From positions 11,712 to 75,711 of the forward strand of contig CAYPQK010000002.1 in the NCBI GenBank assembly GCA_964412895.1: DNA of 64,000 nt. Direction: 5' to 3'. Positions 26,726-35,581 of this stretch are shown in pieces. The notes below the pieces were generated by a model, which made no database searches, was not told the DNA's origin, and saw nothing but the letters and a program-made list of their open reading frames with translations. This DNA is from CALMRE01 sp964412895 (GTDB taxonomy: Bacteria; UBP6; UBA1177; JAKLFG01). The translations under genes and the position numbers were made by a program. The stretch's first letter is position 1. Each line of letters opens with the position of its first letter.

Positions 26726-28216
26726 ATGAAAAGAATAACTTGGCTTGCCGTCATGGCGGCGCTCCTGCTGTGGGCCTGCGGCGACGAGACCGAGCCGAAG
26801 CCGGGGAACGACACCGATACCGTGGTCGTGACCGACGATACGGTGACAGACGATGTCGTCACCGATGATCAGCCTGACCTGAGCGAAGCCGAAGGTACGG
26901 ATCAGATGATCTCCGATGAGGTGACCGATGTCGATGTTCCCGACACCTGCGGTAACGGGATAGTCGAAGCGGACGAAATCTGCGACGGCGGCAGTATCTA
27001 CTGCGGCGATCTCGACGAGAAATGGGCCTTCGGAACGGCCTATTGCAATGATACCTGTTCCGGTTATAAAACATACGAATGTCAGGAGCCCTATGCCGAT
27101 GATGACGAGACGCCCGACACCGACACCGCGAACTGCTTCAACCTCGGGACCACCTATGTGAAGGGCGATCTCGCCGATGTCGCGACCGGCATCTCGCTTG
27201 AGGTCTACTCCGACGGCTGGGGCAATCTGCTCGACACCCTCACGATGGATACCGAAGGAACGATAACGATCAATGTCCCCGAAGAAAATCCCTACGACGG
27301 GCAGACCCCCTCCTACTTCATCTACGAAACGGCCGATGGTTTCTTTACCAACGCGACCTATGCCGTCTTCGGCGACACCATCACGGTCGATCTCGACCCG
27401 GTGATGCCCGACAACCTCATCAACGGCCGCATCTTCATGGTGCAATACTACTTCGGACCGACGGCCCTTTCCAATACCGCGATAACGGTCGTCGATACCA
27501 ATAACGCCCTCATCGGCTGTTTCACGACCGACGGCACCGGCCGATTCGTCATCAATATGCCGGCGGGCGACTACAAATTCCAGTTCACCGACATGGACAT
27601 GGCGCTTTATGATGAGGCCGTAACGACCACCGGTCCCGGCGACTATCTCGACCTGCGGATACCGGCGCAGGCGCAGATGGCCAAACCGAACATCTATCTC
27701 TATCCCACTGAAACGACGACTGTTTCGGTCACGCTCGGCTTTCCGCAGGGCGGTTTCATCACCACATCCATTCCGGAATACGGTGACGGCTGGCAGGTAA
27801 CGGTCACCCCCGACGGCATCATCGACGGTCAGTACGGCTACCTGTTCTATGAGGCACAGCAGGCCGACCATTATCAGTACGCGGAAGGGTGGACCGTGGC
27901 GAAAGAGGAACTGGAAAGTTTCTTCCGCGGCAACCTCGCCGCCTACGGGTTCGTCGGCCGCGAGATAGAGGACTTCATCGCGTGGTGGATACCGCGCCTG
28001 ACCGATGGCCTCTGCTACGACATCTACCCGCAGACCCGCGTCGAGATAGATCCGTTCGTCACGCTCGATATCGTTCCGGCGCCCGACACGCTCCAGCGCC
28101 TGTTCTACGCGACGCGGCCGACCGGCGACTGCAACGAACACCTCGCCGCGCCGGTCATAGCGCCCTTCATCCGTGACGGCTTCACCGCGCTCGAATGGGG
28201 CGTCATTCTCAAGTAA
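26726..28216 (+). CDS. Asp-rich lipoprotein with cysteine repeat
   Basis: 496 residues. The signal peptide ends with lipobox LLWAC (Cys18), then about 60 residues of Asp/Thr/Val-rich linker containing DQPDLSEAEGTDQ. A DUF4215-like myxobacterial cysteine repeat follows (CGNGIVEADEICDGGS, more Cys to about residue 115). The remainder is beta-rich: an Ig/CNA-B-like part (VNMPAGDYKF-type turn) and a C-terminal domain starting MAKPNIYLYPTETTTVSVTL. Surface or periplasmic anchoring is likely; function unknown. It converges on the FG-GAP gene. Confidence 0.82.
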   Translation: MKRITWLAVMAALLLWACGDETEPKPGNDTDTVVVTDDTVTDDVVTDDQPDLSEAEGTDQMISDEVTDVDVPDTCGNGIVEADEICDGGSIYCGDLDEKWAFGTAYCNDTCSGYKTYECQEPYADDDETPDTDTANCFNLGTTYVKGDLADVATGISLEVYSDGWGNLLDTLTMDTEGTITINVPEENPYDGQTPSYFIYETADGFFTNATYAVFGDTITVDLDPVMPDNLINGRIFMVQYYFGPTALSNTAITVVDTNNALIGCFTTDGTGRFVINMPAGDYKFQFTDMDMALYDEAVTTTGPGDYLDLRIPAQAQMAKPNIYLYPTETTTVSVTLGFPQGGFITTSIPEYGDGWQVTVTPDGIIDGQYGYLFYEAQQADHYQYAEGWTVAKEELESFFRGNLAAYGFVGREIEDFIAWWIPRLTDGLCYDIYPQTRVEIDPFVTLDIVPAPDTLQRLFYATRPTGDCNEHLAAPVIAPFIRDGFTALEWGVILK

Positions 28217-28225
28217 TGTTCTGAT

Positions 28226-29899
28226 TTATTCGGCGGTGTAGGTACCGATGATCTTCATGCCGGCGGCGTGCTGGGTCGGTAGTTCGGTGACACTCGCCGG
28301 TAAGTATCCATCGGCGCTTCCCCAATAGATCTGCGATACCTGCGGAGAACTGTCGTCGGGGGCGTAGTGGCTCGCGAAGACGATATCAGGATAGCTGTCG
28401 CCGTTGAGGTCCTCGACACCCATTTCCGAAGAGGCGGTGGCGGGCAGCGCGAGTTTGTTCCCGGCCGACCACGCATACTTGTCGGCATTGCCCGACAGCG
28501 TTCCCCACAGCACATAACTTTCCTTCGCGAATTCCTGCGTGAGAAGATCGGTGACCGATCCGTTGGCGAAGGTCATGTCTTTCACGCCGTCGCCGTTGAG
28601 ATCGGTGAATATCGCGTCGGTGCCGCCGTCGAGGTCGGCGATGGTCGTATAGCGGCCGCTGTCGAAACCGGTCGCGCTGTTCCAGTAGATGCGGTTCTTG
28701 AGACCGCACTGCGTGAGACACAGCCACCCGGTGATGAAAATGTCGAGGTAGCCGTCGTCGTTGATATCGCTTACCGTCGCCGCCTCAGGCGAAACGCTCG
28801 GCAGCGTTGTGCGGTCGCCGGTACCCCACGCGTTCTTGCTTGGCCCGGTCCCCCAGTAAATGTAGGATTCGAAGACGCCGACATACTCCTGCACGCCGTT
28901 GGGGAAAACGATGTCGTTGAAACCGTCGTTGTTGAGATCGGCCACCCGCGCCAGCGCCGCGCCGACGGTGGGCAGTTCGAGCTTGTTGTTGATGTCGAAA
29001 CCGTTCTCGCTCCCCCAGTAGATATAGGAATTTATCTTATAACCCGAACCGCTCATCCCCGATCCGTTGTAGCGGTTCGAGACGATGAAGTCGGGCCAGC
29101 CGTCCTTGTCGAGATCGGTCAGCGTGACATCGGAAGCGCCGACCGACGGGAATTCGACGCGATTCTCAAGGTCAAAGCCGTCGGCGGTGCCGTAGTACAT
29201 GAGCGATGTGGTGTAGCGGTTCTCCGCTTCGTCCCCCTCCTTCATCTCCTTGACCGCCGCGAAGGCGATGTCGAGGTAGCCGTCGCGATTGGCGTCGGCG
29301 ATGTGCGCTCCCATCGCGCCGATGGTTGGGATGTCGATGCGGTTGAGTTCCGAATAGCCGGTCGCCGAACCGAGATAGAGGTAGGAGTTGATGTTGGTCA
29401 GGCCGTCGTCGGAGTCGGTGTTGCAGAAAACGATGTCGGGATAGCCGTCACAGCCGATGTCGGTGCACGATATCCGGTCGTTCCCGTCGCAGTCCTGATC
29501 GATGCCGTCGTCGGCGAACTCACGGCCGCCGGGATACCGCTTCGGGTCGTTGTCGCCGCAGTCGGTGCAGTCGGCGACATAGCCGTCGGGCTGGGACAAA
29601 CCCTCCGCTGTATCGTTCGGATCGCCGAATCCGTCGAGGTCGCCGTCGCGGCACCAAGTCGAATTCTGGATCACCTCATCGGAATCGGTCGCCGTTTCGT
29701 CGACGATGAGCTGATCCGAACCTTCGACTTCGCTTAGGTCGGGCTGATCATCGGAAACCATTTCGTCGGTGACGGCGATCTCGTCGCCGTCCTGTGCCGT
29801 ATCGGTGGTCGCGTCATCGACCGTCCTCGTGCTGCCGTTGTCGCAGCCGATGGTCGTCAGCATCAGCAGAAGAATAGGGAGCAAAAGCGTTCTTCTCAT
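28226..29899 (-). CDS. FG-GAP/VCBS repeat lipoprotein
   Basis: 557 residues. Lipobox TTIGC at residues 15-19, an Asp-rich linker with DQPDLSEVEGSDQ, then a MopE-like calcium motif region (CRDGDLDGFGDPND, DGIDQDCDGND). About seven FG-GAP/VCBS repeats follow, each with a Dx(D/N)xDG calcium loop such as DANRDGYLDI, DLDKDGWPDF and DLNNDGFNDI, predicted to fold as a beta-propeller. Exported and membrane-anchored; probably adhesive or binding. GGAGG precedes ATG 29899. Its DNA linker repeat matches the one in the convergent gene at 26726. Confidence 0.87.
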   Translation of the reverse strand: MRRTLLLPILLLMLTTIGCDNGSTRTVDDATTDTAQDGDEIAVTDEMVSDDQPDLSEVEGSDQLIVDETATDSDEVIQNSTWCRDGDLDGFGDPNDTAEGLSQPDGYVADCTDCGDNDPKRYPGGREFADDGIDQDCDGNDRISCTDIGCDGYPDIVFCNTDSDDGLTNINSYLYLGSATGYSELNRIDIPTIGAMGAHIADANRDGYLDIAFAAVKEMKEGDEAENRYTTSLMYYGTADGFDLENRVEFPSVGASDVTLTDLDKDGWPDFIVSNRYNGSGMSGSGYKINSYIYWGSENGFDINNKLELPTVGAALARVADLNNDGFNDIVFPNGVQEYVGVFESYIYWGTGPSKNAWGTGDRTTLPSVSPEAATVSDINDDGYLDIFITGWLCLTQCGLKNRIYWNSATGFDSGRYTTIADLDGGTDAIFTDLNGDGVKDMTFANGSVTDLLTQEFAKESYVLWGTLSGNADKYAWSAGNKLALPATASSEMGVEDLNGDSYPDIVFASHYAPDDSSPQVSQIYWGSADGYLPASVTELPTQHAAGMKIIGTYTAE

Positions 29900-29933
29900 G
29901 TGATCCGCCTCCGGAAATGTCGTTACGAAGGAG

Positions 29934-29961
29934 AGGCTAACCGCTCCGCCGGAAAAAGCAA
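29934..29961 (-). promoter_or_regulatory. Putative promoter of the FG-GAP lipoprotein gene
   Basis: Minus strand: TTGCTT (29961-29956), 16 bases, TAGCCT (29939-29934). The -10 is weak. The -35 lies inside the T-rich tail of the upstream gene's terminator. Confidence 0.42.
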
Positions 29962-29989
29962 GAATGAGCCGTTCCTACGGGACCGGCTC
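29952..29989 (-). terminator. Rho-independent terminator of the C39-like lipoprotein gene
   Basis: On the minus strand GAGCCGGTCC-CGTA-GGAACGGCTC forms a 10-pair stem with one G-A mismatch (29989-29966), followed by ATTCTTGCTTTTT. The stop codon of the gene (29977-29975) lies inside the hairpin. Confidence 0.65.
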
Positions 29990-30940
29990 GTGGTATTTGA
30001 CCGACCCGTCGGGCCCGATGGCCGCTTCGAATGCCGTCGCCGAGTAGAATTCCGATTTGCCGACGACCGCTTCGTCGCAGTAGAGCGAGTAGCCGCCCTT
30101 ATAAATGGCGGTCCAGACGCCGCCCGGATCATTGACGAAATAGCCGGTCTCGCTATAGCCGACCATGACCACCACATCGCCGCCGGAGGTGAACCAGCTG
30201 TGCACGAGGACCGGCTTCCCCGCGTCGATGAGCGCCTTCATTTCAGCGAAGGTGCCGTCGGTGTGGGGCGTCAGCGACACCCCGAGAGATCCCGTATAGC
30301 TGTTGAATATCTCGGCGAGCCCGCTGGGCGTCTCGGCCTTGGTCGTGCCCCAGTCGGTAGTGATATCGTCGGGGGTGCCGTTCCAGCCGTAGGCATAGAG
30401 CACCATCGCGACGCTCGAGTTCTCGCCGGTCGATGCGGGGGACTGTGAATTGTAGTACTGGCAGAAATATGGTATGTTCATCGGGTTCTCGAGCGGCTTG
30501 GTGTCATTGTCGGGCGCGATGTCGACATCGGCGAGATCCTCGTCGGGAAGATCGACATCCTCGTCATCGGGCACCACATCGTCTTCGGCCGGTATAATAT
30601 CGTCTTCGGCCGGTATGATATCGTCCTCGACCGGCACGACATCGTCTTCGACCGGCACGACATCGTCCTCAACCGGGATGATATCGTCTTCGACCGGTAC
30701 GACATCGTCCTCGACCGGCACGATGTCTTCGCCTTCGGTGGTATCGTCGGTCATCGTCTCGACATCGGGCTGAATGCCGTCCTCGTCGACGACGAGAAGA
30801 TCTCCATCATCCAGAAGGGAATCGTCATCGGCGGTGATGGTATCCTCGTCGGCAGGCCGTTTGTTCTTGTGAGATTCGCAGGCGATGGCGAGCATCATCG
30901 CACACAGGATCACCGGAAAAAGGAATGAAGTTCTCACCAT
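29975..30940 (-). CDS. Lipoprotein with degenerate C39-like peptidase domain
   Basis: 321 residues. The signal peptide ends with MLAIAC; residues 25-140 are an extreme acidic linker including seven tandem 7-residue units (VPVEDDV/IPAEDDI). The C-terminal domain from PMNIPYFCQYYNSQ matches Peptidase_C39_2, but the segment where the family has its catalytic Cys reads STGENSSVAMVL and the His position reads SGGDVVVMVGY. Only the Asp of VNDPGG remains, so it is probably not a protease and may bind a peptide or wall ligand. Start is ATG 30940 with GGGAGG upstream; the longer frame from 31072 would put a 44-residue extension before the signal peptide. Confidence 0.78.
   Translation of the reverse strand: MVRTSFLFPVILCAMMLAIACESHKNKRPADEDTITADDDSLLDDGDLLVVDEDGIQPDVETMTDDTTEGEDIVPVEDDVVPVEDDIIPVEDDVVPVEDDVVPVEDDIIPAEDDIIPAEDDVVPDDEDVDLPDEDLADVDIAPDNDTKPLENPMNIPYFCQYYNSQSPASTGENSSVAMVLYAYGWNGTPDDITTDWGTTKAETPSGLAEIFNSYTGSLGVSLTPHTDGTFAEMKALIDAGKPVLVHSWFTSGGDVVVMVGYSETGYFVNDPGGVWTAIYKGGYSLYCDEAVVGKSEFYSATAFEAAIGPDGSVKYHEPVP
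30578..30724. repeat. Tandem 21-bp repeat, seven units
   Basis: Seven consecutive 21-base units starting ATCGTC(T/C)TC, with variation mainly at codon third positions and one GTC/GCC swap. They encode the 7-residue acidic repeat of the C39-like lipoprotein linker. Copy number may vary between strains. Confidence 0.9.
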
Positions 30941-30973
30941 GCAGAGCCTCCCGCGGGCATTGTTACCGGAAGA

Positions 30974-31002
30974 AGTATAACGATTCCCGCCGGAAAAAGC
31001 AA
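30974..31002 (-). promoter_or_regulatory. Putative promoter of the C39-like lipoprotein gene
   Basis: Minus strand: TTGCTT (31002-30997), 17 bases, TATACT (30979-30974). The segment from the -35 into the spacer repeats the one before the FG-GAP gene. Confidence 0.68.
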
Positions 31003-31043
31003 GCACCATACCACGAATGGTGGAGCGAAGCGCTACCTTAAAA

Positions 31044-31072
31044 TTGCCTTTTTGCGGTCGTTCGGCTACCAT
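31044..31072 (+). promoter_or_regulatory. Putative promoter of the C45 hydrolase-L,D-transpeptidase unit
   Basis: TTGCCT (31044-31049), 17 bases, TACCAT (31067-31072). Confidence 0.5.
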
Positions 31073-31100
31073 CGACCGGTGATCTGAGGGAAGAGGTCCT

Positions 31101-32588
31101 ATGAAAGGAACGATAAGAATACTGCTTGTGCCGGTGAGCGTTCTTTGGTTGCTCGCCTGTACCGCGACCGGCGCGGACCCCGTTGACGATACCGTCGTCG
31201 ACGATGATGTGGTACAGGATGTTGAGATCGTCGACGAAGAGATAAAGGACGAAAATCTCGTCGACGATCTGTCGGATCAGTCGGATCAGACCGATCCGTC
31301 GGATCAAATCATCGTCGACGATATCACGGTCGACGAACAGCCCGACGAGGACATGGATACCGGCCCGTGGATGCCGGTGGCGCCGAAGCGCGAGACGCAG
31401 GGGATATGGACCATCGTCTGGCTTTCGGGAACGCCCTACGAAATGGGTTATCAGCATGGACAACTACTCCATGACCAGTTGGAGAAAGGGATCAAGGATT
31501 CGCAGTATGTCAGCGATCTCAAATGGCAGATATCGATCGCGGGGACCGTCGGGCTCGACAACTTCGCGAGTCTCAACTCCTACCCCGATATCGTGCAGGA
31601 ATGCGACGGAATGGTCGCCGCCGCGGGCGACATCGGCTGGACGAAAGAATTGTGCCTGTTCGTCAACTTCGGCGATGTGATGGTCGAGGCGCTTGACGGC
31701 ATCATCCCGGCGAACCGTCTCCACCGTCCCGGCTGTTCGCAGATGATGGTGACCGGTGACGCCACCGCCGACGGCCGGATGTACCACGGGCGGATACTCG
31801 ATTGGGGCGAGGTCGACTATCTTCTCTGGTTCCCCACCATCTTCGTGCGCCAGCCCTCCGACGGTCTGCCGCATGTATTTATCGGATTCCCCGGCAACCT
31901 TTCCCCTTACTCCGGGATGAATGTCGCGGGACTCTCGATGGCCTCGAACGAGTCGGACCCGTTCGACGGCGACCAGAACGACTACAGCGGCCGCAGTCAT
32001 GTCCAGATGCTCGGCCAGTTGCTCAAGAAAAGCGCGTCGCTCGACGAAGCGATATCGTTCGTGCAGGGGGAGGACCACATGAGCGTCGAGCAGATCGGCG
32101 TCGCCGATGCGGGAACCGACCGCGCCGGTGTTTTCGAGATGACGGCGACGGCGGTGGCGGTGCGCGAGATGACCGCTGACACTCTCTGGATGACCAACCA
32201 TTTCGTCGCGCCGGAGACCGAGGCGCTCGACCTCGACCCCATCGGCGATTCGACCCGCCGCCGCTTCATGCGTTTTTCTGAGTTGGTGCCGCAGGAGGGG
32301 AATGAGTCGCGTTACGGAACCTTTGATGTGACTGAAATAATTAAGGTTCTTCGTGACCGGATCAACCCCGAGACCGGGCTGGAAAGTGCCGTGGGGACCT
32401 TCGACGACGACAGCAGTCTGGGCACCAACGGCGCCATCTACGCGATGGTGTTCGACCCCGCGAAGCTCCATTTCTGGGTGGCGGCGGGGACCATGCCGGT
32501 GCCGGAACAGGAGTTCACCGGCTTTTCGCTCGGCACGCTTCTCAACTGGCCCGGCGCGACGCCGGTCGACCCGGCGGTGATACCGTGA
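31101..32588 (+). CDS. C45-family (acyl-CoA:6-APA acyltransferase-like) Ntn-hydrolase lipoprotein
   Basis: 495 residues. Lipobox LLAC near residue 20, then an Asp-rich linker with DLSDQSDQTDPSDQ to about residue 95. The hydrolase domain starts GTPYEMGYQHGQLLHDQL, a hallmark of the peptidase C45/AAT group. The probable N-terminal nucleophile after self-cleavage is Cys212 in HRPGCSQMMVTGDAT, followed by GRMYHGRILDW. Such enzymes hydrolyse or transfer N-acyl amides; the substrate is unknown. If it self-cleaves, the catalytic beta-subunit would be separated from the lipid anchor unless the chains stay associated. Overlaps the L,D-transpeptidase gene by 4 bases. Confidence 0.85.
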   Translation: MKGTIRILLVPVSVLWLLACTATGADPVDDTVVDDDVVQDVEIVDEEIKDENLVDDLSDQSDQTDPSDQIIVDDITVDEQPDEDMDTGPWMPVAPKRETQGIWTIVWLSGTPYEMGYQHGQLLHDQLEKGIKDSQYVSDLKWQISIAGTVGLDNFASLNSYPDIVQECDGMVAAAGDIGWTKELCLFVNFGDVMVEALDGIIPANRLHRPGCSQMMVTGDATADGRMYHGRILDWGEVDYLLWFPTIFVRQPSDGLPHVFIGFPGNLSPYSGMNVAGLSMASNESDPFDGDQNDYSGRSHVQMLGQLLKKSASLDEAISFVQGEDHMSVEQIGVADAGTDRAGVFEMTATAVAVREMTADTLWMTNHFVAPETEALDLDPIGDSTRRRFMRFSELVPQEGNESRYGTFDVTEIIKVLRDRINPETGLESAVGTFDDDSSLGTNGAIYAMVFDPAKLHFWVAAGTMPVPEQEFTGFSLGTLLNWPGATPVDPAVIP

Positions 32589-33310
32589 AAAAAGAATTCG
32601 GGACATTATTCAGTTGGCGACCGGCGCTGCTTCTGGCGATACTGGTCATGTTGATACTTTCCTTTAATATCCTCCGCTCAAACTTCCAGACGGTGCTTGG
32701 TAAAATGCGCGGCGACCGGTCGGTGCAGTCGGTCGTGAAAGCCTGCGAGAAGGCGACCGACGAGAACCTGATGCCGAAGTTCGAGAAGGCAGGAGCTTCG
32801 TATCCGCCGAAGAGCATCACGCTCGTCGCGCTGAAAACCGAAGAGATGCTGGAACTGTGGGCCGACGGGAAGTACATCAAGAGTTATATGTTCACCGCCA
32901 ACAGCGGTACCGTCGGGCCGAAACTGCGGCAGGGCGACTACCAGATACCGGAAGGGATCTACCGCATCGAACACTTGAACCCGATGAGCAGTTACTACCT
33001 TTCGATGAAGGTGGGCTATCCGAACGACTTCGACCGGGCGCGGGCAAAAGAGGACGGGTGCACCGCCCTCGGCGGCGATATCTTCATCCACGGGTCGAGT
33101 GTCACCATCGGCTGCATACCGATAGGCGACGGGCCGATTGAAGAACTCTTCACCCTCGTGGCGAAGACCGGCGTGGCGAAAGTGACTGTCATCATACTGC
33201 CGAACGATGTCCGCACCGGCGCACCGTTCATGGCGCCGCCGAATCCGCCGAAATGGCTCCCCAAACTGCACGACGAACTCAAAAAAGCGATAGCGCCGTA
33301 CAAGCGGTAG
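32585..33310 (+). CDS. L,D-transpeptidase (YkuD/YafK-like)
   Basis: 241 residues. One N-terminal membrane helix (PALLLAILVMLILSFNIL) anchors a periplasmic catalytic domain. The YkuD motif is intact: HGSSVTIGCIPIGD supplies His, Ser and the nucleophilic Cys. The preceding part (KSYMFTANSGTVGPKLRQGD, IPEGIYRIEHLNP) resembles the YafK/ErfK group. It cross-links peptidoglycan or attaches or cuts proteins at meso-DAP. Start is GTG 32585 overlapping the TGA of the C45 gene (GTGA), implying coupled translation and perhaps joint work on the envelope. Confidence 0.9.
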   Translation: MKKEFGTLFSWRPALLLAILVMLILSFNILRSNFQTVLGKMRGDRSVQSVVKACEKATDENLMPKFEKAGASYPPKSITLVALKTEEMLELWADGKYIKSYMFTANSGTVGPKLRQGDYQIPEGIYRIEHLNPMSSYYLSMKVGYPNDFDRARAKEDGCTALGGDIFIHGSSVTIGCIPIGDGPIEELFTLVAKTGVAKVTVIILPNDVRTGAPFMAPPNPPKWLPKLHDELKKAIAPYKR

Positions 33311-33332
33311 CTCCTTCGAAGGCTACCTTATA

Positions 33333-34457
33333 TCAGATATACTTCCTGAACCGGACGACCGAGATGGCGAAGGTGACCACGCCGAGGATGGTGAGGGCGA
33401 TGAAGTCTTTGTAGAGCACCTCGATGCCGGAGCCTTTAAGGAAGAGCGAACGGACGATCTCAAGGTAGTAGGTGAGCGATATTCCTTTCGAGAGATACTG
33501 GAACATCTCGGGCATCGAATCTATCGGGAAAACGAAGCCCGACAGATAGATGAAGGGCATCATGATGACGAACATCACCGTCATCATCGCCTGCTGTTGC
33601 GTCTGCGAAATGGTCGATACAAGCAGTCCCAAGCCGAGCGTGTTGAACAGGAACAACAGTGACCCGACGAAGAGCAGCCACCCCTGTCCTTTGAACGGGA
33701 TACCGAACAGATTGATCGCCACCAGCGTCACCAGCAGTACCTCGATGAGGCCGATAAAGAGGAACGGCAAGAGTTTCCCGGCGAGCACCGGCAGTTTGCG
33801 GATGGGGGTGACCACCAGCATCTCGATGGTCCCGCTCTCTTTTTCGCGGACTATCGCCATCGCGGTGAGCATGACGGTGATGATCATCAGGATGAGACCG
33901 AGGAGCGCCGGCACCATGAAGTGGCGCGTCTTGAGTTCGGGATTGTACCAGACCCGCTGGCGCAGGTCGACGCCGGGGATGGACGATACGCCCGCCGCCG
34001 CCATTCGTTTGACCAGTATCGCCGCCGAGTAGCGCGCCGTTATCTGCACCGCGTAGGTGAAACCGTTCGAGGCGTAGTTGGTGTCGGAGCCGTTGATGAG
34101 GAGCTGTACCGCGGTCGCTTCGCCCCGCTGAAGTTTCTCGCCGAAACCGTTCGGGATGACGAGTCCCAACTGGACGATGCCGCGGTCCATCGCCGGGTCG
34201 ATATCGCGGTCGGCCGACGCCTCGACGGTGCGGGTGAAGTAGCCGCTCCCGAAGAAATGGCCCAGATACTCGGCGCTCTCTTCACTCCGGTCGTGGTCGC
34301 AGACCGCCACCGGGATGTCGTTGATATCGAAGTTGGCGGCGTACCCGAGGACAATGAGCTGGATGATCGGGGCGACGAACAGGATGGGGAACATCTTCTT
34401 GTCGCGCCGCAGTTGCATCAGTTCCTTGCGGATCATTTGCGCCAGCATCTTCCGCAT
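33333..34457 (-). CDS. ABC-2 type exporter permease (YbhR-like)
   Basis: 374 residues. Topology of the ABC-2 group: one N-terminal helix (FPILFVAPIIQLIVLGYAA), a periplasmic domain of about 150 residues, then five helices (LGLILMIITVMLTAMAIV onward). REKESGTIEMLVVTPI is the conserved cytoplasmic coupling segment. It is last in an operon ordered as in E. coli cecR-ybhGFSR and pairs with the permease encoded just upstream (start/stop overlap TGATG). Likely drug or envelope-compound export. Confidence 0.9.
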   Translation of the reverse strand: MRKMLAQMIRKELMQLRRDKKMFPILFVAPIIQLIVLGYAANFDINDIPVAVCDHDRSEESAEYLGHFFGSGYFTRTVEASADRDIDPAMDRGIVQLGLVIPNGFGEKLQRGEATAVQLLINGSDTNYASNGFTYAVQITARYSAAILVKRMAAAGVSSIPGVDLRQRVWYNPELKTRHFMVPALLGLILMIITVMLTAMAIVREKESGTIEMLVVTPIRKLPVLAGKLLPFLFIGLIEVLLVTLVAINLFGIPFKGQGWLLFVGSLLFLFNTLGLGLLVSTISQTQQQAMMTVMFVIMMPFIYLSGFVFPIDSMPEMFQYLSKGISLTYYLEIVRSLFLKGSGIEVLYKDFIALTILGVVTFAISVVRFRKYI

Positions 34458-35581
34458 CAGACGAGCCTCACTTTTTTCAGCCGCACCGCCGATACCACTA
34501 TCATAAAGGTCGAGAAAAGCGCCAGCGCCAAAAGATCGTACATCCCCGTCTCGAACCCGGCGCCGCGCATCATGATGCCGCGCAGAAGTTCGACGAAATA
34601 CTTCGCCGGCACCACCACCGTGACCGCCTGAATGACCGGCGGCATCCCCGAGATGGGGAAGATGAAGCCCGACAGCAGCAGCGACGGCAGCATGCTTGAG
34701 AGCGCCGCGACGAAGAAGGCGACCTGCTGAGAACTGGTTATCGTCGAGATGAGTATCCCCTGTCCGAGCGCCGCGAGGACGAAGAGGAGCGCCGCGGCGG
34801 CCAGCAGCAACATCGATCCCTTGATGACGACATCGAAGGCAAGGTTGCCCACCAGAAGGATGATGACGGTGCTCACCCCCGCTATGGCGAGGTATGGCAG
34901 GGTCTTGCCGATGATGACGGTGACGGCCGAGAGCGGCGAAACGAGGAGCTGTTCCATCGTCCCCCGTTCCCGTTCCCGCACCACCGACAGCGCCGTCGAG
35001 ATGGTCCCGGTGATCATGAGGATGAAAACGATGAGTCCCGCGATGAGGAAGAGGCTCGACTTGAGTTCCGGGTTGTACCAGATGCGCCCCTCGGGCGTTA
35101 TCGGGAGCGATATCTTTTTGCCCATCCGGAGCGCCCAGTCGGCGACGATCCGCTGTCCGTAGGCGGTAGTGTAGGCTTGCAGATAGCCCTGCACGATGGC
35201 CGCCTTGCGTCCGTCGGAGCCGTCGATGAACCCCTGCACCGGCGCCGTTTCGCCCCGCTCCAGCGCCTTGGCGAACCCCTCCGGTATCACGAGCGCCACC
35301 ATCACCGTCCCGTCGTCGAGCGCCGCGTCGAGGTTGTCACGGTTCATGAACATCGTCTCGAGTTTGAAATATTCGCCGCCGGTCAGCGTGAGGGTCAGTT
35401 CGCGCGACCGCTCGGTCGAATCGAGGTCGAGCACTCCGAGCGTCACATTGCGGACATCGAACGACAGGACATAGCCGAAGAAAAGGAGCAGAAAGGCGGG
35501 AAAGAAGATGAGCATGAAGAGACTTCTCGGATCGCGTCCTATCTGAATGAACTCCTTTTTTATCACCGCGTGCAGATTCAT
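34457..35581 (-). CDS. ABC-2 type exporter permease (YbhS-like)
   Basis: 374 residues, same architecture as its neighbour: N-terminal helix (LFMLIFFPAFLLLFFGYVL), a large periplasmic domain, and a C-terminal membrane block with RERERGTMEQLLVSPLS. The two permeases probably form a heterodimer. Overlaps the upstream ATPase gene by 4 bases (ATGA) and the downstream permease start by one base. Confidence 0.9.
   Translation of the reverse strand: MNLHAVIKKEFIQIGRDPRSLFMLIFFPAFLLLFFGYVLSFDVRNVTLGVLDLDSTERSRELTLTLTGGEYFKLETMFMNRDNLDAALDDGTVMVALVIPEGFAKALERGETAPVQGFIDGSDGRKAAIVQGYLQAYTTAYGQRIVADWALRMGKKISLPITPEGRIWYNPELKSSLFLIAGLIVFILMITGTISTALSVVRERERGTMEQLLVSPLSAVTVIIGKTLPYLAIAGVSTVIILLVGNLAFDVVIKGSMLLLAAAALLFVLAALGQGILISTITSSQQVAFFVAALSSMLPSLLLSGFIFPISGMPPVIQAVTVVVPAKYFVELLRGIMMRGAGFETGMYDLLALALFSTFMIVVSAVRLKKVRLV

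Noticed and set aside
28367..29737. 456-codon plus-strand frame opposite the FG-GAP gene
   Set aside because: Val/Glu/Gly repeats merely mirror the FG-GAP repeats; no start signals.
30578..30724. CRISPR-like array
   Set aside because: Units are contiguous 21-mers without spacers and lie in frame inside a gene.
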